Below, piece by piece: positions 1 to 8,297 of a stretch of 52,930 nt of DNA. This DNA is from Isosphaeraceae bacterium. GTDB taxonomy: Bacteria; Planctomycetota; Planctomycetia; Isosphaerales; Isosphaeraceae. The notes below the pieces were generated by a model. The model was not told the DNA's origin. It made no database searches and was given only the letters and a program-made list of their open reading frames with translations. How positions within the stretch are numbered: position 1 is the stretch's first letter; every line of letters begins with the position of its first letter. The position numbers and the translations under genes were made by a program. The DNA lies in the NCBI GenBank assembly GCA_025356475.1, contig JANXSX010000226.1, positions 1 to 52,930 on the forward strand. The letters are read 5' to 3'.

Positions 1-339
1 GCGATCCTGATCCCACGTATCACTTGGGTCCGAGGCGATCTCGGCAAGTTCGATCCGGCGGATGGTCTCGCAGCTCTGGCTGTGTTCGATCTTGAGCGAG
101 GCGGAGACCGCCAGATCAAGCTCGAATTCGAGGATTGAGTCCGGAGGAGCGAGGACCCCTCGCCAGTCGGCGAGTCGCGTTTCCTTCTTTGCCTCAAGGT
201 CTTTGGGCAACAGCATTTTGGAGGTCAGGCCGTGGTCGAGTGCATTGCGCCTCGACTGGGCTTTGCCTTCTTCCGTGATCGGACCGCAGCTCTTTTGGGC
301 ATTGCGCCGGTTGGCTTCAATCTGCTTTTCGGTGGCCAT
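1..339 (-). CDS. Planctomycete hypothetical protein, 3' end cut off by window edge
   Basis: An open frame runs from ATG at 339 to base 1 without a stop, giving 113 residues of an incomplete protein. It starts MATEKQIEANRRNAQKS, followed by an EGKAQSRRNALDHGLTS segment. This N-terminus resembles a widespread planctomycete family of unknown function that begins with 'ANRRNAQKSTGP..EGKA.SR.NAL.HGLT'. The part after residue 60 is acidic and probably helical. It has no membrane segment or signal peptide. No function is known to me, and the family assignment is from memory. Because the frame runs off the window, its full length and neighbours cannot be judged. Confidence 0.75.
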   Translation of the reverse strand, partial: MATEKQIEANRRNAQKSCGPITEEGKAQSRRNALDHGLTSKMLLPKDLEAKKETRLADWRGVLAPPDSILEFELDLAVSASLKIEHSQSCETIRRIELAEIASDPSDTWDQDR

Positions 340-506
340 GGGAGGTTCCCTTCCGTTGGGGTTGTGTCCTACGTCCGACAGTCAACGTCGGCCCGCAGAC
401 ACAACCAATACGAAAGAGATACCACACGAATTGATCGCATGCACTGCGTAAACGGAAAATCATCCGCAAAGTGCGTGGTCGGGAGGATCGTAGCATTCAA
501 TCCTGT

Positions 507-524
507 CCCAAGCCCGGTCTTGGG
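507..524 (-). terminator. Small hairpin downstream of ppk1
   Basis: CCCAAG and CTTGGG form a perfect 6-bp stem around a 6-nt loop, 41-58 bases past the ppk1 stop. A second short CACCC/GGGTG pair lies between it and the gene. There is no T-tract, so it is at best a weak or factor-dependent terminator. Confidence 0.25.
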
Positions 525-564
525 CCACCCTTTTACTTCGGGGTGACAATGAGGGATGGGTGGA

Positions 565-2766
565 TTAGTGGATCAGATCGCGCATGCTCAGGACGGGTCC
601 GAGGGACGGAGATCCCGACCGGATTGGGTCGGATTCCGAGAGTTCGCGGGCCATGTTCTGGAACTCGATCTGTGATCGAATGAGCGGTTTCGTGGCACGG
701 ACTCGGGTGTAAGTGCCGTCGGCTTGGAGGAGGTGGGCCTTGACGTTGTCCATGAGGGCGACGCCAAGGATGCCGTCGGTGATCCGATTTTGGAGCCTGG
801 GGTCCTCGATCGGGAACATGATCTCGACCCGTCGACGGAAGTTGCGGGGCATCCAGTCTGCGGAGGCGAGGAAGACCTCGGGCTGATCGTTATTCTGGAA
901 GTAGGAGATCCGCGAGTGTTCTAAGAACTTATCGATGATGGAGATGACACGAATGTTATCGGAGATCCCTGGCACACCGGGCCGAAGGCAACAAATTCCA
1001 CGGACGATCAGATCGATGCGGACCCCCGCTTGCGACGCGGCGTACATTGCTTCGATCGCGCCCGGATCGACCAGCGAGTTCATCTTGGCGATGATTCGGG
1101 CAGGTCGACCGGCAAGGGCATGCTCACGTTCGCGATCGATCATGTGGATGATATGCTCGGCAAGTTTCATCGGCGCGACGTGGAGTCGCTCCCACGAATG
1201 ACCTTGCGAATATCCTGTCAAGAGATTGAAGAGTGCGCTTGCGTCCTCACCGAACTCAGGCCGGCACGTGAATAAGCTCAGGTCGGTATAGATGCGTGCG
1301 GTTGATGGGTTATAGTTCCCGGTGCCGAAGTGAACGTATCGACGGTAGCCGTCTTGTTCACGTCTTACTACGAGCGCGGCTTTGCAATGGGTCTTGAGGC
1401 CAACCATGCCGTAGACAACATGGACACCCGCCTTCTGGAGCATCGTTGCCTTGACGATATTGTTCTCTTCGTCGAGCCGAGCTTGCAGCTCAACGAGTGC
1501 GGTTACCTGCTTACCATTCTCGGCAGCACGAGCAAGCGCGTTGATGATCGGGTTGTCTTCCGCAGTGCGATAAAGGGTTTGTTTGATGGCGAGAACTTGC
1601 GGATCTTCGGCGGCTTGCTCGATAAACTGGATGACTGCGCCAAAGGATTCGTAAGGGTGGTGTACCAGGATATCTTGCTCGCGGATCGCAGTGAAGATGC
1701 TCCCTCGGTTCGAGAGCATGGACGGCATCTGCGGCTCGTAGGGGGTCTCTTTCAGATCGCGAAAGCCTTCGATCTTGCAGAGAGCCACCAGCGCAGTGAG
1801 GTCAACTGGACCACGGACCTTATAGACGTCGCGGTCGTCAAGTTCGAGTGCGGGAGCGGTCTGGAGCTGGGAGAGGAAGTTGTCGTCCGCCAGGTCGGAG
1901 ATCTCAAGTCGAACGGCAGCCCCCTTCTTGCGGAGCCTGAGATTCTCCTGGATTGTTGACAAGAGCGACGTCTTGATGTCGCTCTCTTGAATCGTCAGGT
2001 CGCTATTGCGAGTCACCCGAAAGGCCGCACGGTCGGAGACCTTGAAGCCGCCGAACAACACGTCGAGCCGGGGTCCGATCACTTTTTCGAGCGGAACGAA
2101 CCGCTTCTTGCCATCCCCTTCATCGGGAAGTGGAACGAGCCTGCTGAGTACCGATGGGACTTGCAGGACGGCGAACAAAGAGCGCGGCGGGTCCTGATTG
2201 ACCGTCGCAACCCGAAGGATCAGGTTCAAGCTTTTATTATGAAGATGCGGGAATGGGTGCATCGGGTCAATGGCCAGTGGAGTAAGCACTGGGTAGACCT
2301 GTTTGGTAAAGTAATCATCAAGAAATGCGGATCGCGAAGGTGTTTCGACATCTTCATGATCGCAGACAACGATCCCATGTTTGGCCAGCTCGGGCCGAAG
2401 TTCATCGCGCCAAACATCGTACTGGCGGGCAACGAAATCGCGAGCGAGGTTGGCGATTTCGTTGAGCTGTTCGAGAGGCGACATGCCGTCGGGGGGGAGA
2501 TCCTGCGGTTCGAGGCTATCGTAGAGCTGGGCCTGGAGCCCTGCAACGCGGACCTCGAAGAACTCGTCGAGATTGGAGGCGGAGATCGCCAGGAACCGCA
2601 ACCGCTCTAGGAGTGGAACCGAGGGGTCGCGGGCTTCGGCCAGGACTCGCTCGTTAAAGTTCAGCCACGAGAGTTCGCGATTGATGAAGTTGCTTGGGTC
2701 GGCATGGTGCAGCCGAGCTGGCCCAGGACCTGTCGAGACGCCGTTGAGTGTGGGAGAATTCGCCAT
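565..2766 (-). CDS. ppk1: Polyphosphate kinase 1
   Basis: Reversibly transfers the gamma-phosphate of ATP onto polyphosphate. The 733-residue protein has normal PPK1 length and layout. The N-terminal domain carries NRELSWLNFNERV and SNLDEFFEVR (residues about 28-72), followed by the head domain and the two phospholipase-D-like catalytic domains. His479 in HFGTGNYNPSTARIYTD is the expected phosphorylated histidine. His617 in FLEHSR is the second conserved one. The start ATG at 2766 lies 25 bases after the stop of the upstream nfo gene on the same strand, so the two are probably cotranscribed. No ppx or phosphate-uptake gene is nearby. Confidence 0.96.
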   Translation of the reverse strand: MANSPTLNGVSTGPGPARLHHADPSNFINRELSWLNFNERVLAEARDPSVPLLERLRFLAISASNLDEFFEVRVAGLQAQLYDSLEPQDLPPDGMSPLEQLNEIANLARDFVARQYDVWRDELRPELAKHGIVVCDHEDVETPSRSAFLDDYFTKQVYPVLTPLAIDPMHPFPHLHNKSLNLILRVATVNQDPPRSLFAVLQVPSVLSRLVPLPDEGDGKKRFVPLEKVIGPRLDVLFGGFKVSDRAAFRVTRNSDLTIQESDIKTSLLSTIQENLRLRKKGAAVRLEISDLADDNFLSQLQTAPALELDDRDVYKVRGPVDLTALVALCKIEGFRDLKETPYEPQMPSMLSNRGSIFTAIREQDILVHHPYESFGAVIQFIEQAAEDPQVLAIKQTLYRTAEDNPIINALARAAENGKQVTALVELQARLDEENNIVKATMLQKAGVHVVYGMVGLKTHCKAALVVRREQDGYRRYVHFGTGNYNPSTARIYTDLSLFTCRPEFGEDASALFNLLTGYSQGHSWERLHVAPMKLAEHIIHMIDREREHALAGRPARIIAKMNSLVDPGAIEAMYAASQAGVRIDLIVRGICCLRPGVPGISDNIRVISIIDKFLEHSRISYFQNNDQPEVFLASADWMPRNFRRRVEIMFPIEDPRLQNRITDGILGVALMDNVKAHLLQADGTYTRVRATKPLIRSQIEFQNMARELSESDPIRSGSPSLGPVLSMRDLIH

Positions 2767-2791
2767 CGGAGACCGCGCTGCGAAAGGAGTT

Positions 2792-3661
2792 TTAAGAATT
2801 TAAGAGCCCACGGAGCAGGCCCACGTTCAGGGAGTCGAGGTCGATTCCTGTTGCGTCGTCGAGTCCCTTGGGCGTTTCGAGGATCAGCGGCACCCCATCA
2901 AATCGAGGGTCGTTCACGAGGTGCCCAAACGGCTCAATGCCGATTTTGCCACGCCCAATTCCTGCATGGCGGTCAACACGACTGCCGAGTTCGCGCACGC
3001 TATCGTTGACGTGCCAAACCTTGACGCGATCGAGACCGACCGCATTGTGGAGTTCCTCAATGGTTGCATCGTACTCCGCCGAAGTCCCGATCGGATACCC
3101 TGCGGCGAAAATATGACAGGTGTCACCGCAAATCGCGAGCCGGTCAGGGGCTTGGACGCGATTGATGATTGTTCCGAGATGTTCGAACCGATGCCCGAGG
3201 CAGGTCCCCTGCCCGGCTGTTGTTTCTAGGGCAATGCGTGCCACGATCGTAGGCGTTCGGCGGTGAACCTCGTCGATTCCTGCGGCAATTCGTGTGAGCC
3301 CCGCGTCCTCCCCCTGCCCCATGTGGGCACCTGGATGGGCGACGACGTGGAGGATACCCAGGGCCTCGGCGCGCTGGAGTTCGTCAACCATCGCGTCGAT
3401 CGACTTGTTCCAGAGAACATCATCGGGGCTGGCGAGGTTGATGAGGTAGGAGTTGTGGGAGATGGGGTTCGTGACGTTCGTTTCGGCCAGCGAGGTACGA
3501 AACGCCTGGATGTGCCCTGGCTCTAACCCCTTACCCTTCCACTGGTTATTGTTCTTGGTGAAGAGCTGGACGGTCGCCAGGCCGAGGATGCCTGCTGCGC
3601 GAACGGCTTTGTCATAGCCTCCAGCCATGGAGAGATGGGACCCAAACTGCCGATCCATCAA
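2792..3661 (-). CDS. nfo: Deoxyribonuclease IV (AP endonuclease, EndoIV family)
   Basis: Zn-dependent TIM-barrel endonuclease that cleaves 5' of abasic sites in base-excision repair. All expected metal ligands of the family are visible in order: His in ISHNSYL, His in VAHPGAH, Glu in ALETTAG, Asp and His in CGDTCH, His in VWHVND, Asp and His in DRHAGIG, and Glu in LILETPK. The 289-residue length is typical. The first two codons are both Met, so the start could be either. It is upstream of ppk1 with a 25-bp gap. Pairing of a DNA-repair gene with ppk1 is not a standard operon that I know of. Confidence 0.95.
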   Translation of the reverse strand: MMDRQFGSHLSMAGGYDKAVRAAGILGLATVQLFTKNNNQWKGKGLEPGHIQAFRTSLAETNVTNPISHNSYLINLASPDDVLWNKSIDAMVDELQRAEALGILHVVAHPGAHMGQGEDAGLTRIAAGIDEVHRRTPTIVARIALETTAGQGTCLGHRFEHLGTIINRVQAPDRLAICGDTCHIFAAGYPIGTSAEYDATIEELHNAVGLDRVKVWHVNDSVRELGSRVDRHAGIGRGKIGIEPFGHLVNDPRFDGVPLILETPKGLDDATGIDLDSLNVGLLRGLLNS

Positions 3662-3875
3662 GAACTCCTTGAGCAGCGTCTTGCCGATTGCGCAAGGTCC
3701 GCTTTAAAATCAATTTTGTCAAGTTCGCTTCCGAACCCGATCTCAGGTCCTATGTTTGGTGCGATGAGGATCGAGCGGCGATCGTCTCGGGCTTCTTGCT
3801 CCCAGACAATCGCTGAGCATTCTCACGAGCATCTTCACATCAGGATAGGGGCCGCCAGGATGGGAGAATGACCGC

Positions 3876-4331
3876 ATGGGCTGGATCATCGGCGGAGGAG
3901 TCTTGCCGGCGTGTGTGCTGGCCACCTGGCTCATTTTCCATCGGCCCCTGCGGCTGTTTCTGGAAGAGCTCAATGCGAACGGCGCTCGAGACCTGTTTCG
4001 CATCCGGCGTGAATGGCTGGAAGCTCGGTTTTTGAGCGAGCTCGCCAAGAAAGAACCTCTGCTCGCCCTCCTGTGGGAGGATGGCCACTGGCAAGATGAG
4101 GTTCATTGGGCCCGCGACCGTCGGTCGCGTTGTCTACTGGCGCTGGTCGCGATTACCTTTGAGTCGGGCGAACCTTACCTCGACCCACCGAGGTATTCGA
4201 CCGCCATTTTTGAGTTTCGCAAAGGCCGATGGCAAGCGGAAGGGAAACGGATCGACGAGACCCGCCCCGCCGACGCTTTGATGCGCCACCAAAGGTTCGA
4301 GCCTGTCCTGCCGCCGAGAGGCCGAGCTTGA
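3876..4331 (+). CDS. Hypothetical protein with one N-terminal membrane segment
   Basis: A 151-residue protein. Residues 2-21 form a hydrophobic anchor (WIIGGGVLPACVLATWLIF), followed by a charged cytoplasmic-looking domain rich in Arg, Glu and Trp. The start at 3876 is supported by GGGAG about 10 bases upstream. An FRKGRWQAEGKRID segment near the C-terminus suggests a small beta-containing domain. I do not recognise a family. It is convergent with the NsrR-like gene, with 27 bases between them. Base composition is like its neighbours, and the lack of in-frame stops over 151 codons plus the Shine-Dalgarno support a real gene. Confidence 0.6.
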   Translation: MGWIIGGGVLPACVLATWLIFHRPLRLFLEELNANGARDLFRIRREWLEARFLSELAKKEPLLALLWEDGHWQDEVHWARDRRSRCLLALVAITFESGEPYLDPPRYSTAIFEFRKGRWQAEGKRIDETRPADALMRHQRFEPVLPPRGRA

Positions 4332-4358
4332 AAGTCGAGTGTTTCACAAATCGCAGTC

Positions 4359-4817
4359 TCAATCGCTCGTCGCTCCTCGCTCTGTAGAACCCTGCAATAG
4401 GTTGATCAGCTCTTTTTTTTGGGTCAGCATCTGGTCAAGGCAATACTCATCCAGAACGTGTAGGAAGGCTTGCTGGGCGCGATGCAGCGCTCCCTTTAAG
4501 CCGCAGGCGGGGGCGATTGGGCACGTATTGGTCGCGAGGTCGAAGCACTCGACCAGGTTGAAATTGGGCTCGGTATGACGGATCAACCAGCCCACATTGA
4601 TCTGTGACGGACTCTTGGCGAGTTGCATTCCTCCGCTGCGTCCTCGTTGCGTGTCGACGACCCCGAGCTCGGTCAGCTTTTGAACAACTTTGACCAGGTG
4701 GTGCCTGGAGATCCCGAACGACTGGCTGACCTCGCTGACTGAGACCACCCGCTCGGGATGGCACGCAAGGTAAATGACCAGCCGTAAGCTGTAGTCCGAA
4801 AACTGGGTCAGTTGCAT
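4359..4817 (-). CDS. Rrf2-family transcriptional regulator, NsrR-like
   Basis: DNA-binding regulator of the Rrf2 family, most like the nitric-oxide sensor NsrR. The N-terminal winged helix begins MQLTQFSDYSLRLVIYLA, with the wing motif QRGRSGG at about 58-63. Three cysteines, C91, C99 and C105 in ECFDLATNTCPIAPACGL, match the NsrR-type Fe-S cluster motif. NsrR proteins repress NO-detoxification and Fe-S repair genes, and their cluster is destroyed by NO. No flavohaemoglobin or other obvious target lies next to it, so the regulon is elsewhere or includes only itself. It is monocistronic, with a long gene-free stretch upstream. Confidence 0.88.
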   Translation of the reverse strand: MQLTQFSDYSLRLVIYLACHPERVVSVSEVSQSFGISRHHLVKVVQKLTELGVVDTQRGRSGGMQLAKSPSQINVGWLIRHTEPNFNLVECFDLATNTCPIAPACGLKGALHRAQQAFLHVLDEYCLDQMLTQKKELINLLQGSTERGATSD

Positions 4818-5135
4818 GGAGACCCTTCACAAGATTCTGGCACCATGAACATGCCCGACTGTTGATCGGCTGATCACTCACTTACGATAATATGTATGCG
4901 GAGTGCAAATTTATAGTGGGCTCCGCGATGTCGTGAACGAGGAGGCAGATCAAAACCGCGATACTCGGGGACATGCCGACGGATTTCTCGGTATTCCGCA
5001 GAATCCATTGGACATCGAGTTCTTGGCGGATGAGAACGTATGTCGTCAAACTACTCTCTTATCAACATTCGTGTATCAACTACTGGGAACGACTATGGCA
5101 ACTTTAGAGGACCCACCGGCTCTTAATTTAAGATA
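4818..5135. other. Gene-free stretch upstream of the NsrR-like gene
   Basis: This 318-bp stretch is more AT-rich than its surroundings and must contain the promoter of the NsrR-like gene. A 77-codon frame at 4903-5136 has no recognisable domain or composition and is probably not a gene. I see no clear palindromic operator. Immediately to its right lies the first copy of the 168-bp repeat. Confidence 0.5.
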
Positions 5136-5303
5136 GACGTTTCCGACAAAAGTCCCGAGTGGCAATCTAGGGCGGATAGGGAGAATGCGGACGATCGACT
5201 ACAACTCACTGCCCCCAATGGCTTTACGAGGCCAAGAGTGTCGATTTTCCCATTAATCTTGTCCTATGAATGTGGACAGGCGTTCAATTTTCTCGTTGAC
5301 GTC
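5136..5303 (+). repeat. MITE-like 168-bp element, copy 1
   Basis: It begins GACGTTTCCGACAAAAGTCC and ends in a degraded inverted copy, CTCGTTGACGTC. A second element at 51342-51509 has the same length to the base. It shares a near-identical left 25 bases and matching blocks such as 'TGTGGACA.GCGTTCAATT' near the right end, while the middle has diverged strongly. Flanks AAGATA and AAGAGG share only AAGA, so any target duplication has decayed. It has no coding capacity of its own. It lies in the leader region of the following oxidoreductase gene. Confidence 0.6.
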
Positions 5304-5465
5304 AAGAGGCCGAACGAATTCATGACAATCAGCGGGGGTAGAGGGTTGCGAGTCGAGTCTGAGGAGTGCAGTATGGAGGCTCGCTTCCCTACCTCCTGGG
5401 TCTCGATCATGGGGGAGGAGGTGCCGCCGTGCGATCTATTTGTACTTGCCATCAGGAGTACCGCG

Positions 5466-6971
5466 ATGCATGAACCGCAGTCACTGAGCCGTCGTGGCTT
5501 CTTGCAGACGACAGGCGTCGCCACAGGGGCCATTGCGGCCGCCGGCACGTTCGCCCATCCCGCGATCGGCGCTGTCAAAGGGGCAAACGAGAGGATCAAC
5601 TTTGCGATCATCGGCCCTGGTGGTCGTGCTCAGGCCCACATCAAGATCCTTACCGACATGAAGGCCGAAGGTAAGGCTGTCGACATCGTCGGTGTGGCCG
5701 ATGTTTGGGACGGCAACAAGCAGGTCGGTCGTGGCCTCTACCCTTCGGCGGAAAAGTGCGGTCTCAAGGCGGACGACGCCAACGCCGTTACCAAGGATTA
5801 CCGCAAGCTTCTCGACCGCAAGGATATCGATGCCGTCGTCATCGGCACACCCGACCACTGGCATGCCAAGCAGACGATCGATGCCATGCTCGCCGGCAAA
5901 GACGTCTACTGCGAAAAGCCGATGACGCACACGATCGAAGAAGCTCGCCAGGTCTATGAGACCCAGAAGAAGACCAAGCGCGTGATGACCGTCGGTGTGC
6001 AATCAACTGCCGACCCACGCTGGAAGATGGCCAATGAGCTGATCACAGCCGGCAAAATCGGCCACGTGATGCAGGGCCAGACGAGTTATTATCGCAACAG
6101 TCAGATGGGTCAGTGGCGTTACTATCCGCTTTCCCAGGACATGACTCCCAAAACGGTCGACTGGAAGATGTTCCTCGGCACGGATTTTGGACTTGCACCA
6201 GAGATGCCGTTCGATCGAGCCAAGTACGCCCAGTGGCGCTGTTACTGGGATTTCGGTGGCGGGATGTACACGGATCTTTTCGTCCACCAGCTCACGCACC
6301 TGATCCAGGCGATGGGCGTGAAGTTCCCCCGACGCGTGGTCGGCGGTGGCGGTCTCTACCTTGAATATGATGGTCGTGACGTCCCCGATGTCGCCACGGT
6401 TGTCGCCGATTACGAGGAAGGTGCTCAGGTCTTGATCTCGGCGACGATGTGCAACGATGTTCAGCTCGGCGAGATGATTCGCGGCAGGACCGCCACGATC
6501 AAGTTCGGTGGAAGCCCCAAAGAAGGGTTCAGCGTCGTCCAGCAGAAGATCGATGGCCGTCCCGCCCCTCCCGGAGCCAACGCTGGTGACGGTGGCGATC
6601 GCTTTACTCCCGACCAGCCACGCGACGATACCCGTGCTCTTTGGGAGCACTTCCTCGGCTGCGTCCGCTCCGAGAACCCCGAAACGATGTGTACGCCCGA
6701 GACGGGCTACGCCGCGATCGCGACGGTTAACCTCGGCGTCAAGTCCTACCGGGAAGGCAAAGCCTTCTTCTTTGATCCCAAGACCGGCGCGGTCACCGAT
6801 AAAGATCCAGGTTGGGCGGCCGCATGGGAGAAGCGTTCCAAGGAACGTGGCAAGCCCAACCAGGTCGCCGGCTGGCAGGCCGACTTGACCGGCTCGCTCC
6901 TTGAGCCCAAAGATTACCAGAAGCTGGAAGGCGACTGGGTCAACGGCGTCGATCCGGCCGGGAAGGCCTGA
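5466..6971 (+). CDS. Tat-exported Gfo/Idh/MocA-family oxidoreductase
   Basis: NAD(P)-dependent dehydrogenase of the glucose-fructose oxidoreductase/inositol dehydrogenase family, probably acting on a sugar or sugar derivative outside the cytoplasm. The chosen ATG at 5466 gives 501 residues and places a twin-arginine signal, SRRGFLQ, at residues 8-14, followed by an Ala-rich hydrophobic stretch. The open frame extends 76 codons further upstream, but that part overlaps the 168-bp repeat. The Rossmann motif FAIIGPGGRAQAH follows the signal, and the EKP catalytic-lysine motif appears in DVYCEKPMTH. The C-terminal GFO_IDH_MocA domain is complete. Planctomycetes carry many such paralogues, and the substrate cannot be inferred. 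Confidence 0.9.
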   Translation: MHEPQSLSRRGFLQTTGVATGAIAAAGTFAHPAIGAVKGANERINFAIIGPGGRAQAHIKILTDMKAEGKAVDIVGVADVWDGNKQVGRGLYPSAEKCGLKADDANAVTKDYRKLLDRKDIDAVVIGTPDHWHAKQTIDAMLAGKDVYCEKPMTHTIEEARQVYETQKKTKRVMTVGVQSTADPRWKMANELITAGKIGHVMQGQTSYYRNSQMGQWRYYPLSQDMTPKTVDWKMFLGTDFGLAPEMPFDRAKYAQWRCYWDFGGGMYTDLFVHQLTHLIQAMGVKFPRRVVGGGGLYLEYDGRDVPDVATVVADYEEGAQVLISATMCNDVQLGEMIRGRTATIKFGGSPKEGFSVVQQKIDGRPAPPGANAGDGGDRFTPDQPRDDTRALWEHFLGCVRSENPETMCTPETGYAAIATVNLGVKSYREGKAFFFDPKTGAVTDKDPGWAAAWEKRSKERGKPNQVAGWQADLTGSLLEPKDYQKLEGDWVNGVDPAGKA

Positions 6972-6996
6972 GGCTTCTCAGCTCTTTGACCAATGC

Positions 6997-7035
6997 CGAC
7001 AACGCCTGGGAGAAACCTCCCGGGCGTTGTCGTTT
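6997..7035 (+). terminator. Rho-independent terminator between convergent genes
   Basis: CGACAACGCC pairs perfectly with GGCGTTGTCG, with an inner GGGAG/CTCCC extension, followed by TTT. It lies 25 bases after the oxidoreductase stop and touches the nagA stop codon. It therefore fits the forward gene best and may also serve nagA. Confidence 0.8.
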
Positions 7036-8194
7036 AATCCGCTGAGCTATGTTGACTTGCAGGGTGCCATTCACCGCTCACACATGTCGCAATCAGTTCA
7101 ATTGATGAGCTAAGGCTGGACTCACTTCGACGGAAAAGAACCAGGTCGGCTGGTTGCCCGGGTTCTAGCCTCGGCTCGGCGAACCCTAACAACTTCGCTG
7201 GATTCGTGGTCACAGTCGCAAAAATTCGGGAGTCGAGCCAAGCAAGCCCTCTCTGGAGATTGCTGAGTCCACGGGTCAGGTCCGCATTTGCACCTGCAAG
7301 ATAGGGAGTTCCCGCGACTACGATCTTGCCCGATGGCTCAACCTCCCACTCGCCATATCGTCCCGGTGCGCATCCCGCGAGTGGGCTAAAATCACTGACA
7401 AGGATCGTCCGTTCCCAGCCTTTAACCCGAATCATTGATTGAAGTGTGGATAGGTCCACATGATGAATATCGGCGATAAACGATGCGAAGAGATCATCCA
7501 GGCCGAGTTGACACCAGATTGGGTTCGGGTGGCGAGGAAGTAACTGCGCCACTCCATTCCCCAGATGGGTTGAGAGACGAGCACCAGCCGCATAGGCCAG
7601 TTTATATGTCTCAAGGTCACAACATGCGGTATGACCGAGCGCGATAGTCACTCGGTTGGCAAAGGCTTTCGCGATGAACTCGATGGCACCCCGCCGTTCT
7701 GGGGCCAGCGTCACGAGTCGAATTCGTCCTCCAGACGCCCGCTGAAGCTGTTCAAACTCAAACCAACTTGGGTCACGTACAGCATCCACCGGATGCGCGC
7801 CTCGGTATCCTTCAAGCTCCGAGATTGCAGGCCCCTCAAGATGAATGCCCGCGACAATCCGATTGACGTCCGGATATTGCTCGCAGGCTTGGGCGATCAT
7901 CTCGACACCGTGGATCATCGAACTCTGCGGAGCCGTGATTAAGGTAGGCAAGAGTCTGGCTGTGCCGAGAGCCGCATGTGCCCGGACAATCTCAGCCACC
8001 TGATCAACCGTAATGCTCGAATCGGAGAACGATAGCCCCCATCGGCCGTTCGTCTGGATGTCCCAGAACGCGGGAGCGATGTACGACTCGATGTCAGGCC
8101 GTTCTGAAGGCTCGATCGACTTGACCAAACCCCCGCCGATCGTCATCTTGATCGGCTGGCCCGAATGATAGTGGTAAGCGTGGATTGGGTTCAT
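7034..8194 (-). CDS. nagA: N-acetylglucosamine-6-phosphate deacetylase
   Basis: Amidohydrolase that deacetylates GlcNAc-6-phosphate in amino-sugar recycling. Family motifs are present in order: HLEGPAIS (metal-binding Glu), ALGHTACC (His), STHLGNGVAQ (His; the family usually has HLFNAM) and the catalytic Asp in LVSDFSP. A C-terminal ADLVLFR strand closes the barrel edge domain. The ATG at 8194 gives 386 residues, the usual NagA length. In-frame ATGs at 8257 and 8338 also exist, but the latter would overlap the end of pyrG. The gene follows pyrG on the same strand with a gap of about 100 bp. No nagB or nagE is nearby. Confidence 0.88.
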   Translation of the reverse strand: MNPIHAYHYHSGQPIKMTIGGGLVKSIEPSERPDIESYIAPAFWDIQTNGRWGLSFSDSSITVDQVAEIVRAHAALGTARLLPTLITAPQSSMIHGVEMIAQACEQYPDVNRIVAGIHLEGPAISELEGYRGAHPVDAVRDPSWFEFEQLQRASGGRIRLVTLAPERRGAIEFIAKAFANRVTIALGHTACCDLETYKLAYAAGARLSTHLGNGVAQLLPRHPNPIWCQLGLDDLFASFIADIHHVDLSTLQSMIRVKGWERTILVSDFSPLAGCAPGRYGEWEVEPSGKIVVAGTPYLAGANADLTRGLSNLQRGLAWLDSRIFATVTTNPAKLLGFAEPRLEPGQPADLVLFRRSESSLSSSIELIATCVSGEWHPASQHSSAD

Positions 8195-8297
8195 GTCAGT
8201 TTGTAAGAATGCGATCGAATTGCCTTCCCGGTCTGACTGTGGTCGATCGGTGGCCATACTCGTCCCAAGTCTTCGGGCTCTAGGAACGGTTGACCCG

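Noticed and set aside
1330-1959. 209-codon frame on the + strand inside ppk1
   Set aside because: Antisense shadow of a clearly recognised gene, with no domain of its own.
4903-5136. 77-codon frame in the gene-free stretch before the first 168-bp repeat
   Set aside because: No ribosome-binding site, recognisable domain or typical codon pattern.
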